A DNA stretch of 64,000 nt from an uncultured Paracoccaceae bacterium. GTDB lineage: Bacteria; Pseudomonadota; Alphaproteobacteria; Rhodobacterales; Rhodobacteraceae. Positions 47,247-58,856 of the stretch are shown here, in pieces (within the stretch, counting starts at the first letter, position 1; each line of letters starts with the position of its first letter). A model generated the notes under the pieces. That model did not search any database, had not been told where the DNA came from, and worked only from the letters and a program-made list of their open reading frames with translations. The DNA lies in NCBI GenBank assembly GCA_947497185.1, contig CANMFL010000005.1:248001-312000 (forward strand), in the 5' to 3' direction. Both the position numbers and the translations under genes were made by a program.

Positions 47247-48746
47247 GTGACATCTAAAGCAATTGCACTCTCGCAGGAGCAATCCGCGGCCCGCAATATG
47301 GTCAAAGGATTGATGGCGGCGTTAACTCTAGCAGGTGCATTGGCCGTTGCCCAAGCAACGCCGCTGTTCGCCCAAGAACGCCCCGCGACATTTGCCGATC
47401 TAGCTGAAACCGTAAGCCCGTCGGTGGTGAACATCACGACGTCCACGGTTGTCGCAGGCCGCACAGGTCCGCAGGGCATCGTCCCTGAAGGGTCGCCGTT
47501 CGAGGACTTTTTCAACGATCTTGAGAATAATGATCGCGGCGAAGCACGCCGTTCGTCAGCGCTGGGGTCCGGTTTTGTGATCTCTCCTGACGGTTATATC
47601 GTGACCAACAACCACGTGATTGAAGGTGCCGACGAGATCGAAATCGAATTTTTCCCCGGTGATGGTCAACCTAAGGAGCTGCTGGAAGCTACTTTGGTTG
47701 GGACTGATCCGAATACCGATATCGCGGTGTTGAAGGTCGAATACGACAGCGATCTAAAGTTTGTCGAATTCGGTGACAGCAACGCCGAAGGTTCGCGCGT
47801 TGGTGACTGGGTCATGGCGATGGGCAACCCGCTGGGCCAAGGTTTTTCTGTGTCGGCGGGGATCGTGTCCGCACGAAATCGCGCTCTGCAGGGAACCTAT
47901 GACGACTATATTCAGACCGACGCCGCGATTAACCGTGGTAACTCTGGCGGTCCGTTGTTCAACATGGCTGGCGAAGTGATCGGCGTGAACACCGCGATCT
48001 TGTCACCGAACGGCGGCTCGATCGGAATCGGCTTTGCGATGTCCTCTGACGTTGTGAAAAACGTGGTTGGTCAGTTGCAGGAATTCGGCGAGACCCGTCG
48101 CGGCTGGTTGGGTGTCCGCATCCAAGATGTGACCCCTGACATGGTTGATGCTATCGACGGTTTGGCTGACGCTCGTGGTGCGCTGGTGACGGATGTTCCT
48201 GCTGGTCCTGCTGAAAATGCGGGCATGGTATCTGGCGATGTGATCACTGTGTTTGATGGCATCGATATCGAGAACACACGCGAATTGGTGCGTATCGTCG
48301 GCAATTCTCCTGTCGGAAAAGAAGTTCCTGTGACCGTGCTGCGCAATGGCGATAGCGAAGACCTGACCGTTGTATTGGGTCGCCGCGAAACGTCCGAAGC
48401 TGTCGCATTCCCTGCTGATGAAGATGTGCAAGAACCGCAAGCCGCTGAAGAGCAAAGCATGCTGGGCCTGACATTGTCAGAGATCACACCGGACCTGACC
48501 GAGCAGTATTCGATCACGTCCGAGACAGGTCTCGTGATTGTCGGTATCGATGTGGAAAGCGAAGCAGCGTCAAAAGGCTTGGTCGAAGGCGACTTGATCA
48601 CCGAGGCTGGCCAACAGAAAGTCGTGAGCGTGGCTGATCTGGAAGACCGGATCACCGAAGCACGCGAGGCTGGTCGCAAGTCGCTGCTATTGCTGGTGCG
48701 TCGTGGTGGCGATCCACGGTTCGTAGCACTGTCTTTGGCAGAATAA
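47247..48746 (+). CDS. Do/Deg-family periplasmic serine protease
   Basis: 499 residues from the GTG at 47247, which has GAGGGAG 6 nt upstream; an ATG at 47226 is poorly placed. An N-terminal hydrophobic signal (LMAALTLAGALAVAQATPLFA) leads to a trypsin-like domain with His123 (VTNNHVIEG), Asp158 (NTDIAVL) and Ser233 (GNSGGPL). Two PDZ domains follow, at about residues 275-375 and 395-490. It degrades or refolds misfolded envelope proteins. A weak promoter TTGTGT-N16-TACATA lies at 47158-47185. Confidence 0.94.
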   Translation: MTSKAIALSQEQSAARNMVKGLMAALTLAGALAVAQATPLFAQERPATFADLAETVSPSVVNITTSTVVAGRTGPQGIVPEGSPFEDFFNDLENNDRGEARRSSALGSGFVISPDGYIVTNNHVIEGADEIEIEFFPGDGQPKELLEATLVGTDPNTDIAVLKVEYDSDLKFVEFGDSNAEGSRVGDWVMAMGNPLGQGFSVSAGIVSARNRALQGTYDDYIQTDAAINRGNSGGPLFNMAGEVIGVNTAILSPNGGSIGIGFAMSSDVVKNVVGQLQEFGETRRGWLGVRIQDVTPDMVDAIDGLADARGALVTDVPAGPAENAGMVSGDVITVFDGIDIENTRELVRIVGNSPVGKEVPVTVLRNGDSEDLTVVLGRRETSEAVAFPADEDVQEPQAAEEQSMLGLTLSEITPDLTEQYSITSETGLVIVGIDVESEAASKGLVEGDLITEAGQQKVVSVADLEDRITEAREAGRKSLLLLVRRGGDPRFVALSLAE

Positions 48747-48767
48747 GCGACCCACTTTGAATACTGC

Positions 48768-48799
48768 AAAGGCGGCCCTGAAATACGGGTCGCCTTTTT
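48768..48799. terminator. terminator between the Deg protease and peptidoglycan-binding genes
   Basis: AAAGGCGGCCC pairs with GGGTCGCCTTT (one G-U) and is followed by TTTTT. The A-run on the left also suits the convergent gene. Confidence 0.85.
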
Positions 48800-48802
48800 G
48801 CG

Positions 48803-49318
48803 TTAAAGGGTATCGCGGTCCAGTGAAACGATGCCCAACGTTTCCGCAATACCGCGCTGGATCAATGGACTGTCATAGCCTTGGGGTGTTTGAAACGCTT
48901 GGATCGCATCGCGGGTTTCAGCATCCAACACGCTGGTGATCGGGCCGTTGTAAGCCAGCCGCGCCTTGAGTGCGCGTTGCAATGTCGCGATCCGGTCTGG
49001 TGTGTATTCGGGCGGACAAAGCGTTTGAAAACGGGTTCCTTCGCCAACCGCGTCAGTCACAGGGCGCGTTTGATTGCGAAAGATCGGCGGCGATGTGACA
49101 GTGCCGTCCGCGTCGGTGATGGCCGGGGTCACGAGGACTTGTTCTTCGACAATGCGCGTGCGGGTGGCGGGCGCAGTGCGAGCGAAACATTGCCCGTCCG
49201 CAGTCGTTTCGATCTCGCCCTTGGTGATCAAATCGGGCGCGACCACGGGGTCGACGACGGGTGTGCAGGCCAAGGCAAGCGTCAGCAGGGGGAATACTGT
49301 GAAAAATCGAAGTGTCAT
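48803..49318 (-). CDS. peptidoglycan-binding domain lipoprotein-like protein
   Basis: 171 residues. The hydrophobic N-terminus MTLRFFTVFPLLTLALACTP ends in a lipobox-like ALAC. The C-terminal 70 residues, with IATLQRALKARLAYNGPITS and LDAETRDAIQAFQTPQGYD, form a PG_binding_1 domain. It probably sits in the envelope attached to murein. It converges with the Deg protease gene. No catalytic domain is seen. Confidence 0.82.
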   Translation of the reverse strand: MTLRFFTVFPLLTLALACTPVVDPVVAPDLITKGEIETTADGQCFARTAPATRTRIVEEQVLVTPAITDADGTVTSPPIFRNQTRPVTDAVGEGTRFQTLCPPEYTPDRIATLQRALKARLAYNGPITSVLDAETRDAIQAFQTPQGYDSPLIQRGIAETLGIVSLDRDTL

Positions 49319-49467
49319 TTACTGCTCTGCACGTTGTTTCGGTTAATGTAGCGCGGCTTGCGCCATTCCCAAACGTCCAAATGTACGTCCGCGCAAAACT
49401 TGGCCGTCATGCCGCACTGGACCTATCGGTGCGCGACATTTGTGACTGGCCCTAGGCTGCAAGCTGA

Positions 49468-50606
<1,139 letters not shown>

Positions 50607-50682
50607 GTGATGTCCTTTTGTGATCTTTCCAATTGTCGTGTGATCGTTAGACAGATGCAAACCATGATGCAACGAGGGCCGT

Positions 50683-51693
50683 ATGTCAGCAACGTTCACC
50701 ACCTTAGCCGAATTCCGCACCGTACTAGAATCAGCACCATCGGCTGATCCAACGGCGATTGCGGGGGCCACAGATCGCAACGGGCACCTGACAAAACCGC
50801 CGGGCGCGTTGGGCAGACTCGAAGATTTAGCAATTTGGTATGCGGGCTGGCGGGGGACGGATCGCCCGACCATTAAGGCACCGCAAGTGATTGTTTTCGC
50901 CGGGAATCACGGCGTTTGCGCACAAGGCGTGTCTGCGTTTCCACCCGAAGTGACTGTGCAGATGGTTGCGAATTTTGAACATGGCGGGGCTGCGATTAAT
51001 CAATTGTCAAAGCTTTATGGTGCAAAGATGGACGTGCATGCGTTGGGACTGAACAATCCGACTGCAGATTTTACCGTCGCACCTGCGATGACCGAGGCGG
51101 AAATGGTTGCCGCCTTGCGCACCGGCTGGGACGCGGTCGATCCGAACGCAGATTTGCTGGTGACTGGTGAAATGGGGATTGGGAATACGACGTCTGCGGC
51201 GGCTGTTGCTGCGGCTGTCGTTGGCGGCGACGCGGCTGAGTGGACAGGACGCGGGACAGGCGTTGACGATGCAGGATTAGCGCGGAAAACCGACGTCGTA
51301 GCACGTGGATTGGCGCTGCACGACGTAAGTGACCCGTTGGAAGCGTTGCGCTGTCTAGGCGGGCGCGAATTAGCTGCGATGGCGGGCGCTATTGCGGCCG
51401 CGCGGGCGTACCGCATTCCGGCGATATTGGATGGTTTCATCTGTACTGCAGCGGCTGCGACATTGGCTAAAACGGTTTCCGGCGCGCTGGATCATACCGT
51501 CGCAGGTCATCTGAGCGCCGAAGGGGCGCACCGCAAGTTGCTGGATGCAATCGAGAAAGAACCGTTGCTGCAGCTAGGCTTGCGCTTGGGCGAAGGGTCG
51601 GGCGCGGCCCTTGCAATTGGCATATTGCAAGGCGCTGTTGCGTGCCATTCAGGCATGGCGACCTTTGCTGAGGCAGGTGTCGCAGGTGCTTAA
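50683..51693 (+). CDS. cobT: nicotinate-nucleotide-dimethylbenzimidazole phosphoribosyltransferase
   Basis: 336 residues; makes alpha-ribazole phosphate, the lower ligand of cobalamin. [37 protein letters not shown] and the C-terminal catalytic Glu in [14 protein letters not shown] are typical. It overlaps the convergent antiporter gene by 4 nt. Confidence 0.96.
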   Translation: MSATFTTLAEFRTVLESAPSADPTAIAGATDRNGHLTKPPGALGRLEDLAIWYAGWRGTDRPTIKAPQVIVFAGNHGVCAQGVSAFPPEVTVQMVANFEHGGAAINQLSKLYGAKMDVHALGLNNPTADFTVAPAMTEAEMVAALRTGWDAVDPNADLLVTGEMGIGNTTSAAAVAAAVVGGDAAEWTGRGTGVDDAGLARKTDVVARGLALHDVSDPLEALRCLGGRELAAMAGAIAAARAYRIPAILDGFICTAAAATLAKTVSGALDHTVAGHLSAEGAHRKLLDAIEKEPLLQLGLRLGEGSGAALAIGILQGAVACHSGMATFAEAGVAGA

Positions 51694-53591
51694 GACGATG
51701 GATTGCCGCGGCGCTTTTGGGCGTCGCTAGCTTCTTCGCTGCTTTGCTGTTTGGTCGCCAGCGCGGTTTCCAATTCGTTGTTCAACGCTTTGGCCCGCGC
51801 CACGTATTCTGGATTGTCGCGCATCGCGACGCCGGGCTTCCAGTAGTCTGACAGTTCGCGGATCGCTGCGCGGTCGTGTTCGTAAAACATTGTCTCGGCT
51901 TCGTTGGCTTCGAATTCCGAAAGACCAAGGTTTTCAAGCGCATAACGGCCCGCACGCAGGGATGAATCGAACATTTCGCGCACCACGTCATTGGCGCCTG
52001 CTGCGTTCAGTTCATAAACATGGACCCGATCACGAGCACGCGCAATAATGTGCAAATCGGGCCGCGTTTTGCGAGCGTAGGCGACAACAGTGGTCGCCAT
52101 TTTCTTGTCATCAATGGCCACGACCAACACGCGGGCGTCGTCTAAACCGGCTGCTTTCAACAGGTCCGGGCGCGTCGGGTCGCCAAAATATCCTTTGAAG
52201 CCAAAGGACCGCATCATCTGAACCGCACCGAGATCATTGTCGATCACAACCGTGGAAAAACCGGCGGTTTGCACAAGACGGTTCACGATCTGACCAAAAC
52301 GCCCGATGCCCGCGATGATCACGGTGCCTTGCTCGTCCACATCGTCGTCCGCGATGTCGTGGCCGTCTATGATGCGGCGACTTAGCGCTTCGTAGATGAT
52401 GAACAGTAGCGGCGTGATCAGCATGGACAGGGCCACAATCAAGAGCAATTCGCTAGACAGAGCGGATTCAAGCACGCCTTGTTGTTCGGAAAAAGAAATT
52501 AATATGAACCCAAATTCACCCGCTTGTGCGAGGCCAAGCGCAAAAAGCCAGCGGTCTTTACCTTTGATTTTAAACAGAATTGACAGGCCATAGAGAACGC
52601 CGCCTTTGATTAGCATCACGCCGAGCGTGAGCGCCAGAATGTAGCCGGGTTCACGGAAGAACAGGCCAAAATCGATGCCCGCACCGACTGTGATAAAGAA
52701 CAGGCCGAGCAGCAGGCCTTTGAACGGTTCAAGGTCGCTTTCGAGTTCGTGGCGGAATTCAGAGTTCGCCAAAACGACTCCCGCAAGGAACGTGCCGAGG
52801 GCAGGCGATAGGCCGACGAGGCTCATCAGAACGGCGATTGAGACCACCATCAGCAGGGCGAGAGCGGTGTACATTTCGCGCAATTTGGCGTGCTGGATGT
52901 AGCGGAAAATCGGGCGCGTCAGGAAGATACCCGTCAGAATAACAGCCGCAACCGCGCCAAGCGTGACCAGCGTGACGCCCCATCCGGGCAACCCGTGAAC
53001 GAGGCTCATGGTTTGATGCGCCTCTTCCTGATCAACCAACCGCACTAGCGAACCATCGGGGGCAACGCTCGCCGTAGCCGTGATTGCGAGCAGCGGTAGC
53101 AGGGCTAGCATCGGGATAACCGCGATATCTTGGGTCAATAAAACAGAGAAGGTCGAGCGACCGCCGTTGGTCTGCATCAATCCCTTTTCTGATAGCGTTT
53201 GCAGGACGATAGCGGTCGAACTTAATGCAAAAATCATCCCAATCGCAAAGGCCACGTTCCACACAATGCCCATCGCCATAGCACCGCCCATCACAAGCAA
53301 CGTGGTCACGGTGATCTGCAATCCGCCAAGCCCGATCAGTCTGTCGCGCATATTCCATAGCGCACGGGGTTCCAGTTCCAGCCCAATAAGGAACAGCATC
53401 ATAACCACACCGAATTCGGCGAAATGCTGAAGGTCTTGTGTCTCAGTCCCGACCAAGCCGGTTAACGGTCCAATCACGATCCCAGCGGCGAGATAACCAA
53501 GCACAGATCCAAGCCCCATCCGCGCTGCAAATGGTACTGCGATAACGGCTGCACCGAGATAAATTGTCGCTTGAAACAGGAAACTTTCCAT
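51690..53591 (-). CDS. Kef-type monovalent cation:proton antiporter
   Basis: 633 residues of the CPA2 family. About twelve membrane helices are followed by a cytoplasmic TrkA-N (RCK) domain with [19 protein letters not shown] and VVIDND. The N-terminal [11 protein letters not shown] segment is a Kef/CPA2 motif. It exports K+ or Na+ in exchange for protons, gated by a nucleotide or glutathione adduct in KefC. No KefF-like partner is adjacent. Confidence 0.93.
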   Translation of the reverse strand: MESFLFQATIYLGAAVIAVPFAARMGLGSVLGYLAAGIVIGPLTGLVGTETQDLQHFAEFGVVMMLFLIGLELEPRALWNMRDRLIGLGGLQITVTTLLVMGGAMAMGIVWNVAFAIGMIFALSSTAIVLQTLSEKGLMQTNGGRSTFSVLLTQDIAVIPMLALLPLLAITATASVAPDGSLVRLVDQEEAHQTMSLVHGLPGWGVTLVTLGAVAAVILTGIFLTRPIFRYIQHAKLREMYTALALLMVVSIAVLMSLVGLSPALGTFLAGVVLANSEFRHELESDLEPFKGLLLGLFFITVGAGIDFGLFFREPGYILALTLGVMLIKGGVLYGLSILFKIKGKDRWLFALGLAQAGEFGFILISFSEQQGVLESALSSELLLIVALSMLITPLLFIIYEALSRRIIDGHDIADDDVDEQGTVIIAGIGRFGQIVNRLVQTAGFSTVVIDNDLGAVQMMRSFGFKGYFGDPTRPDLLKAAGLDDARVLVVAIDDKKMATTVVAYARKTRPDLHIIARARDRVHVYELNAAGANDVVREMFDSSLRAGRYALENLGLSEFEANEAETMFYEHDRAAIRELSDYWKPGVAMRDNPEYVARAKALNNELETALATKQQSSEEASDAQKRRGNPSS

Positions 53592-53802
53592 GGGGTACTT
53601 TACTATTGGCGGCTTGCGGCACGACGCGGTCGGCGTATCGCAAACGGTTGATTAGATACAATGACTTGGGTCAGCAGGTAACGGCATCGTCTGGTTTTTG
53701 CCAGTGCATCAGGTCTTTTGTACCTGACGTGCGTTCACGTTTTGTGACGGAATAACTGTTTTCTGTCATCGTTTGCGACAGTTTTGGGTGTGCCGATCTT
53801 GG

Positions 53803-56574
53803 TTAGCCTGATGGCATTTGCAGCGCATATGTCTGGCCACGTTTGACGAAATTCAGTGCACTATCGCCGATTGCGGTGACTTGTCCGCCGTCCAAACTGC
53901 TGCCGACGCCGACCTTTACGAAACGCCCATTGCTGAGACGGATCAAGGCGCGGCGATTGCCGGGACGTCCGTAAACGCCGACGAGGTTCATGTTGCGCAG
54001 GTTGATCGCGTTGGACAATGTGGCCGCTTGGGCGACGCTTGCGGCGGTTGGTCCGGATGCCCGCGCGGGGGCTGTCGCTACGGGTGCGGCTGGGGTTGCG
54101 GGCACTGCTGCGGCAGCGGTTGATGCTGCGGCGTTACGTGATTGCTGCCGCGCGGCGAGCGTCTGTGCAGAACTTACAACTTGGCTAAAGTTGCGTGGGC
54201 GCGAACCTGGGCGAGGGGATGCGACAATGGCGCTGCGCGTCGGGGCCACGATCTGGCTCGGCGGTGCGGCGGCGGCGATGGACGCCACAATCGAGCTGAT
54301 ATCGGGTGTGAGCGGCACGACGTCCTCAACTTCGGGCGCGTCTTCGGCGACTTCTTCTTCGGTTGGTGTATCGAGGTCGGCTGGGCGCACGGATGGGCGC
54401 AGGCCGGCAAGCTCTGGATCAGCAAAGGGTTCAGGCGGCGGGGCCGGAACGAGCCCATCTGGGCGGGTCGACGGGCGAAAAGACGCAAGTTCCGGATTGT
54501 TGCCGAGCAGGTCGCCGTCCGCAACCGTGCTATCGGGTGCCGCGGACCCAGGCCGCAAGGGTGGCGTCAAAGACGGCGCACCAGCGATGACGATTGTGTC
54601 GTCTTCGGTGGTATCAACGGGTGCAGATGCATCGTCGTCAGTCGCATCGGCGGGCGCCGTTTTCGGGGTCTCTGGGGCGTCAATCGTCTCGTCTGTGGTC
54701 TCAGCCGCGTCATTCTCAGCAGGCGTTTCTGCATCTTCGGCAGGGACTGCTGCGGCGGGGACAACTTCGTCTGTTGGTCGTGTCGGCGGTGTGATCGCAG
54801 GCTTGCGCCCGTAAATCCACACACCTGTTGGCAAGATTGTGCCGTTTGGCGGCGCAAGGATAAAACCGCGCGCGTCACGTTGAACAGGGCGGTTCGGGGA
54901 TATCGGATTTGGCGGCGCGAGGATCGTGCGGTCAGGGGCCGCGACGATCAAATCGGGACCTTTGGGCTGCGGATTGGTCGGGATCGCGGGCAAGGTCGCG
55001 ATACTCACCAGATCGTCGAGGTTTTCAGCGTCGGTGCCGTCAGGCAAGCGCGGCGCACGTTGCCAAACACCGGTCGCTGCATAAATACGCGCGGCGTCGG
55101 CGGGGCTAAGGACCGTGCCGGGGGGATCGGCGGTGATGGACGCTGTATCGGTGTCAGCTGGGGCCGCGTCGACGATGATCGGCGTGCTGGCATCAACGGG
55201 GTCGACAAGCGTGGCGTCGGCGACGGCTTGTGTGCGGAAAAGTCCCGCGATGCCGCCTTCTGTGCGGCTACTGGCCCAGAGTGCCGCGATCAACATGACG
55301 GCCAAAAGTACTGCCGTCATGATCAAGCCGAGGTGCTTTGGTTTGCCGCCGACTGCTGACGCGGGCTTTTTGCCCTTTGCGCCAATGATCGCCAAATCGG
55401 CCTTTGAGACCTCGGGTTTTGGTTGTAATTTGCGCTGCTTGCACCACGCGAGAAGTGGGGCGAGCGGGTTTGCCCGCTCTGGTTTGTCATCCACTTGCGA
55501 CGTCTTCACGGGCACGATTGCTGGCGCAGCGGTCTGTTCAGGCGGCGTGGTCGTCAGCGTTTTTGGAGGGGGGGTGGCGTCGGGTTCCGTCGATGCGATG
55601 CGTGTGAAAAATCCGATAGGACTGTCGTCGGTTGGTTCTGTGACGCCTGGTTCCTCTGTGTCGGACGGGTCCGGATCTGGCACCCTGCGGACGCTCGTGA
55701 TTTCGAGGCCGCGACTACGGCTGGCGAAAACAGGTTCGTCTTCGGTTGGTGCTGACTTGCTTTGCTCTGGTTGCTCAACGGGCGCGTCAGGCTTTGCGTC
55801 TCCGTCGCTGTCGGCAGGTGGCGTAGAAATGCGGTCCCGTCGGAAAACCAATTCGGGCTCGTCGTCTGGTGCGGTCTCTGTGACCTCCGCATCATCAGTC
55901 TCGGCCTCTATGGCTTCCGGTTCAACTGCTGCGTCATCCTCAGTTTCAGGCGCGTCAACGTCCGGTTCGTCGACCGGAATGTCGTCCACAACGGGCGTTG
56001 GGTCGGGGGCTGACGCGGTCAAGAAGCCGGGCAACACATGTACGGGCGTGACGACGGCAGGGCTGTCGTCGCGAGTGATTTCGACGTCCGCGCCGAGGAC
56101 TGTACGGGCGTGCTTTGTCGGGCCAAAGAACACTTCGGTGCTGAATGTCAGCGGCTCTGCCACGGCGACGAAAGTCATCGGCGCAAAGCCGTGCTCCTTG
56201 GCGAAACTCTCTGACTCTTCAAGGGTTTGGCGGGCAACGGCGGCGATCTGTGTGCGACCACCCGTGCGTTCAAAATCGATGACAAGATCACCCAGCGGCA
56301 CGGCTGTCGCGCCATCAATCGCAGCGTGAATATCGTCAAGCGAGGTGCGCGTCGAATCGATTTCGATGTATTTGATTTGGTCGTTTGGCAGCAGCAATTT
56401 TGTCCGCAGACCGTCCGGTTCCAGTTTATTCGCGGTGTCACGCAGGGATTTCATGGCGGCACCCAGATCAGGGGTGTCCAAGAACACCTCTCCTGCAAGG
56501 GCCCAACCCTCTTTCACCCGATGCAGCAGGCGTATTCCATCGAAAGAAAGCGAAAGAGCGAAATTTGGCGTCAT
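53803..56574 (-). CDS. single-pass membrane protein with PilM/GspL-like and PilP/GspC-like ends
   Basis: 923 residues. Residues 1-185 (MTPNFALSLSFDGIRLLHRV...) resemble the first actin-like subdomain of PilM or GspL. About 190-365 is acidic and Pro-rich. A single helix lies at about 414-435. A long Pro/Ala-rich region follows, and residues 858-923, with NLVGVYGRPGNRRALIRL, FVKVGVGSSLDGGQVTAIGD and YALQMP, match the PilP/GspC homology-region pattern. A cytoplasmic N-terminus and periplasmic C-terminus are inferred. It has no other pilus or type II secretion genes around it. It is divergent from a SIMPL gene. The function is not known. Confidence 0.7.
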   Translation of the reverse strand: MTPNFALSLSFDGIRLLHRVKEGWALAGEVFLDTPDLGAAMKSLRDTANKLEPDGLRTKLLLPNDQIKYIEIDSTRTSLDDIHAAIDGATAVPLGDLVIDFERTGGRTQIAAVARQTLEESESFAKEHGFAPMTFVAVAEPLTFSTEVFFGPTKHARTVLGADVEITRDDSPAVVTPVHVLPGFLTASAPDPTPVVDDIPVDEPDVDAPETEDDAAVEPEAIEAETDDAEVTETAPDDEPELVFRRDRISTPPADSDGDAKPDAPVEQPEQSKSAPTEDEPVFASRSRGLEITSVRRVPDPDPSDTEEPGVTEPTDDSPIGFFTRIASTEPDATPPPKTLTTTPPEQTAAPAIVPVKTSQVDDKPERANPLAPLLAWCKQRKLQPKPEVSKADLAIIGAKGKKPASAVGGKPKHLGLIMTAVLLAVMLIAALWASSRTEGGIAGLFRTQAVADATLVDPVDASTPIIVDAAPADTDTASITADPPGTVLSPADAARIYAATGVWQRAPRLPDGTDAENLDDLVSIATLPAIPTNPQPKGPDLIVAAPDRTILAPPNPISPNRPVQRDARGFILAPPNGTILPTGVWIYGRKPAITPPTRPTDEVVPAAAVPAEDAETPAENDAAETTDETIDAPETPKTAPADATDDDASAPVDTTEDDTIVIAGAPSLTPPLRPGSAAPDSTVADGDLLGNNPELASFRPSTRPDGLVPAPPPEPFADPELAGLRPSVRPADLDTPTEEEVAEDAPEVEDVVPLTPDISSIVASIAAAAPPSQIVAPTRSAIVASPRPGSRPRNFSQVVSSAQTLAARQQSRNAAASTAAAAVPATPAAPVATAPARASGPTAASVAQAATLSNAINLRNMNLVGVYGRPGNRRALIRLSNGRFVKVGVGSSLDGGQVTAIGDSALNFVKRGQTYALQMPSG

Positions 56575-56744
56575 ATGAAAATCTTATCAGGTTGGCCACA
56601 CAAGCGGGAAGGTCCTTTTTCCCACGTCCGTCCCCTAACGCGAAAATCCGCCAAATCCAAGAGCGGGGCCTAGCGACGACCAAGGAATACCCTATCACAT
56701 ACGTTAAAGGTGTGGAGTTAACCTTGAATGAGATAGGAAATGCG

Positions 56745-57443
56745 ATGCGTCATATTATTTTAACTGTTGCTGCACTGGTGTTTGCGGTCGGTTTGTCCGG
56801 TCAAGCAAATGCTGATGGAACCCGCACGATCACGATGACCGGCGAGGGGTCTGTTGCGGTGAAACCGGACATTTTACGCATTACGGCTGGCGTGACAGTC
56901 CACGAAACCGAGGCCGCCGATGCGTTCCGGATTATGAGTGATACGTTAAATCAAGTTGCTGACGTTCTGGGCGAAAACGGGATCGCACCGATTGATATCC
57001 AGACGTCGCAGCTGACGCTGGGCGAACGCTACCGGCAAAACCGCGAGAACCTGAACGCAGAGCAGGTTGTGATCGGCTACACGGCGGCGTCGTCTTTGAC
57101 TGTTGTGGTGCGCGATCTGGACCAAGCGGGCGATATTGTCGACGTCTTAGTCTCGCGCGGGGCCAATCAAATCAGAGGTTTCGAGTTTGATATCGCCGAT
57201 CCTTCAGAGGCGTTAGAGCAGGCACGCATTGCCGCCGTGCAGGATGCGATTGCGAAAACCGCGCTCTATACCGAGGCAGTACATGTGAAGGCCGGGGATA
57301 TTTTAACCATTTCCGAGACGGCTGGTTCAGTGGATCGGCCACAGCAGATGTTCGATATGGCAGCGATGGGCCGCAGCGTACCTGTCGAGGGCGGAAGCCT
57401 GTCGGTGTCGGCGCGCGTAAGCATCATCACCGAAATCGAATAG
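56745..57443 (+). CDS. SIMPL (DUF541) domain periplasmic protein
   Basis: 232 residues. The signal peptide MRHIILTVAALVFAVGLSGQANA leads to RTITMTGEGSVAVKPDILRI, the SIMPL/DUF541 opening, with RGANQIRGFEFDIADP and EALEQARIAAVQDA later. The start at 56745 follows the signal peptide; the long upstream frame is antisense to the 923-residue protein. Family members are periplasmic or outer-membrane proteins of uncertain role, some linked to oxidative stress. Confidence 0.88.
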   Translation: MRHIILTVAALVFAVGLSGQANADGTRTITMTGEGSVAVKPDILRITAGVTVHETEAADAFRIMSDTLNQVADVLGENGIAPIDIQTSQLTLGERYRQNRENLNAEQVVIGYTAASSLTVVVRDLDQAGDIVDVLVSRGANQIRGFEFDIADPSEALEQARIAAVQDAIAKTALYTEAVHVKAGDILTISETAGSVDRPQQMFDMAAMGRSVPVEGGSLSVSARVSIITEIE

Positions 57444-57468
57444 CCAGCCCCACTTATAGCAGGGCTGG
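57444..57468. terminator. hairpin between SIMPL and metY genes
   Basis: CCAGCCC/GGGCTGG perfect 7-bp arms with an 11-nt loop, one base after the stop of the SIMPL gene and 8 bp from the convergent metY stop. No strong T-tract. Confidence 0.5.
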
Positions 57469-57476
57469 CAATAGGG

Positions 57477-58769
57477 TTAGGCGGTGGCTTTGGCCAGCGC
57501 CTGATCCAAGTCGGCGATCAGGTCGTTCGCGTCTTCGATCCCGATGGACAAACGCACGATATTTGGACCGGCACCTGCCGCTTCTTGTTGCTCTGGTGAC
57601 AACTGGCGGTGGGTCGTTGATGCCGAGTGGATGATCAGTGACCGTGCATCGCCCAAGTTGGCGACGTGGCTAAAGATTTCCAATGAATCCACAAGCTTAA
57701 CGCAGGAATCATAGCCGCCTTTGACTGCGATTGTGAACAATGCGCCGGCGCCGCGTGGGCAGACTTTTTCGACGAGATGCTGATACGGCGAAGACGGAAG
57801 ACCCGCGTAAGTCACGTAATCGACGCGCGGATCATTTTCCAACCAATCCGAGATTTTCATCGCGTTTTCGACGTGCCGTTCCATGCGCAGAGACAGCGTT
57901 TCAATGCCGCAAAGCGTGTAATGTGCCGCCTGTGGGTTCATGGTCATGCCGAGGTCACGCAGACCAATCGCGATGCCGTGGAAAGTGAAGGCCAGCGGGC
58001 CAAAAGTTTCGGCGAAAGTCAGGCCGTGGTAGGCAGGCTCGGGCTGGGACAACGACGGGAATTTGTCGTTTGCGGTCCAGTCGAATTTACCAGAATCAAC
58101 AACGCAGCCCCCCATGACGGTGCCGTTGCCTGTCAGGTATTTGGTGGTGGAATGCACAACCAAGGTCGCACCAAGTTCGATTGGGCGGCACAGGTATGGC
58201 GTCGCGGTGGTGTTATCCACGATCAACGGAATGCCCGCGGCGTCCGCCACATCAGCAATCGCACGGATGTCAGCGATATGGCCGCCGGGGTTCGCGATCG
58301 TTTCGCAGAAGATCGCACGTGTGTTGTCGTCGATGGCCGCAGCAACCGCTTCGTGATCGTCCATGTCGACGAATGTCGCGGACCAGCCGAAACGTTTGAT
58401 CGTCTGGCTGAATTGGGTGATCGTCCCGCCGTAAAGGCGCGATGACGCCACGATATTCAGGCCCGGACCCATCAGCGGGAACAGCGCCATTAATTGCGCC
58501 GCGTGACCCGATGAACAGCATACGCCGCCCGCGCCGCCTTCAAGTGTCGCGATGCGTTCTTGCAGTGCTGCAATCGTCGGGTTCGTCAGACGTGAGTAGA
58601 TATATCCGACTTCTTGCAGGTTAAAGAGCGCCGCTGCGTGATCGGCGTCACGGAAAACATAGGCTGTTGTTTGGTAAATCGGTACTTGACGCGCACCAGT
58701 AGCCGGATCGGGCCGTGCGCCTGCGTGGATTTGAAGTGTATCAAAGCCGTAAGTTGGACTGTCAGTCAT
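57477..58769 (-). CDS. metY: O-acetylhomoserine aminocarboxypropyltransferase
   Basis: 430-residue PLP enzyme making homocysteine from O-acetylhomoserine and sulfide. The opening FDTLQIHAGARPDPATGARQ and the Lys-bearing VVHSTTKYLTGNGTVMGG are family signatures; GGAGGVCCSSGHAAQ binds the cofactor. It is divergent from a VOC gene with 87 bp between. No SAM-II riboswitch pattern was seen in the short leader. Confidence 0.94.
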   Translation of the reverse strand: MTDSPTYGFDTLQIHAGARPDPATGARQVPIYQTTAYVFRDADHAAALFNLQEVGYIYSRLTNPTIAALQERIATLEGGAGGVCCSSGHAAQLMALFPLMGPGLNIVASSRLYGGTITQFSQTIKRFGWSATFVDMDDHEAVAAAIDDNTRAIFCETIANPGGHIADIRAIADVADAAGIPLIVDNTTATPYLCRPIELGATLVVHSTTKYLTGNGTVMGGCVVDSGKFDWTANDKFPSLSQPEPAYHGLTFAETFGPLAFTFHGIAIGLRDLGMTMNPQAAHYTLCGIETLSLRMERHVENAMKISDWLENDPRVDYVTYAGLPSSPYQHLVEKVCPRGAGALFTIAVKGGYDSCVKLVDSLEIFSHVANLGDARSLIIHSASTTHRQLSPEQQEAAGAGPNIVRLSIGIEDANDLIADLDQALAKATA

Positions 58770-58856
58770 GGAATTCTCCCCCTAGATCAATGTTGCGCTC
58801 ACCTAAACGCGAAATGTATGGTTTCGCAACGGCACGCAGTAAAGAAGGACTAAATT

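Noticed and set aside
50607-50682. Cobalamin riboswitch between cobS and cobT
   Set aside because: Only 76 bp, too short for the fold, and no B12-box-like sequence.
53990-56329. Long plus-strand Ser/Ala/Gly-rich frames opposite the 923-residue protein
   Set aside because: They are the low-complexity complement of acidic, Pro-rich coding sequence; the minus frame has structured ends and a ribosome-bound start.
58770-58856. SAM riboswitch in front of metY
   Set aside because: The 87-bp spacer does not contain the SAM-II core or its pseudoknot pattern.
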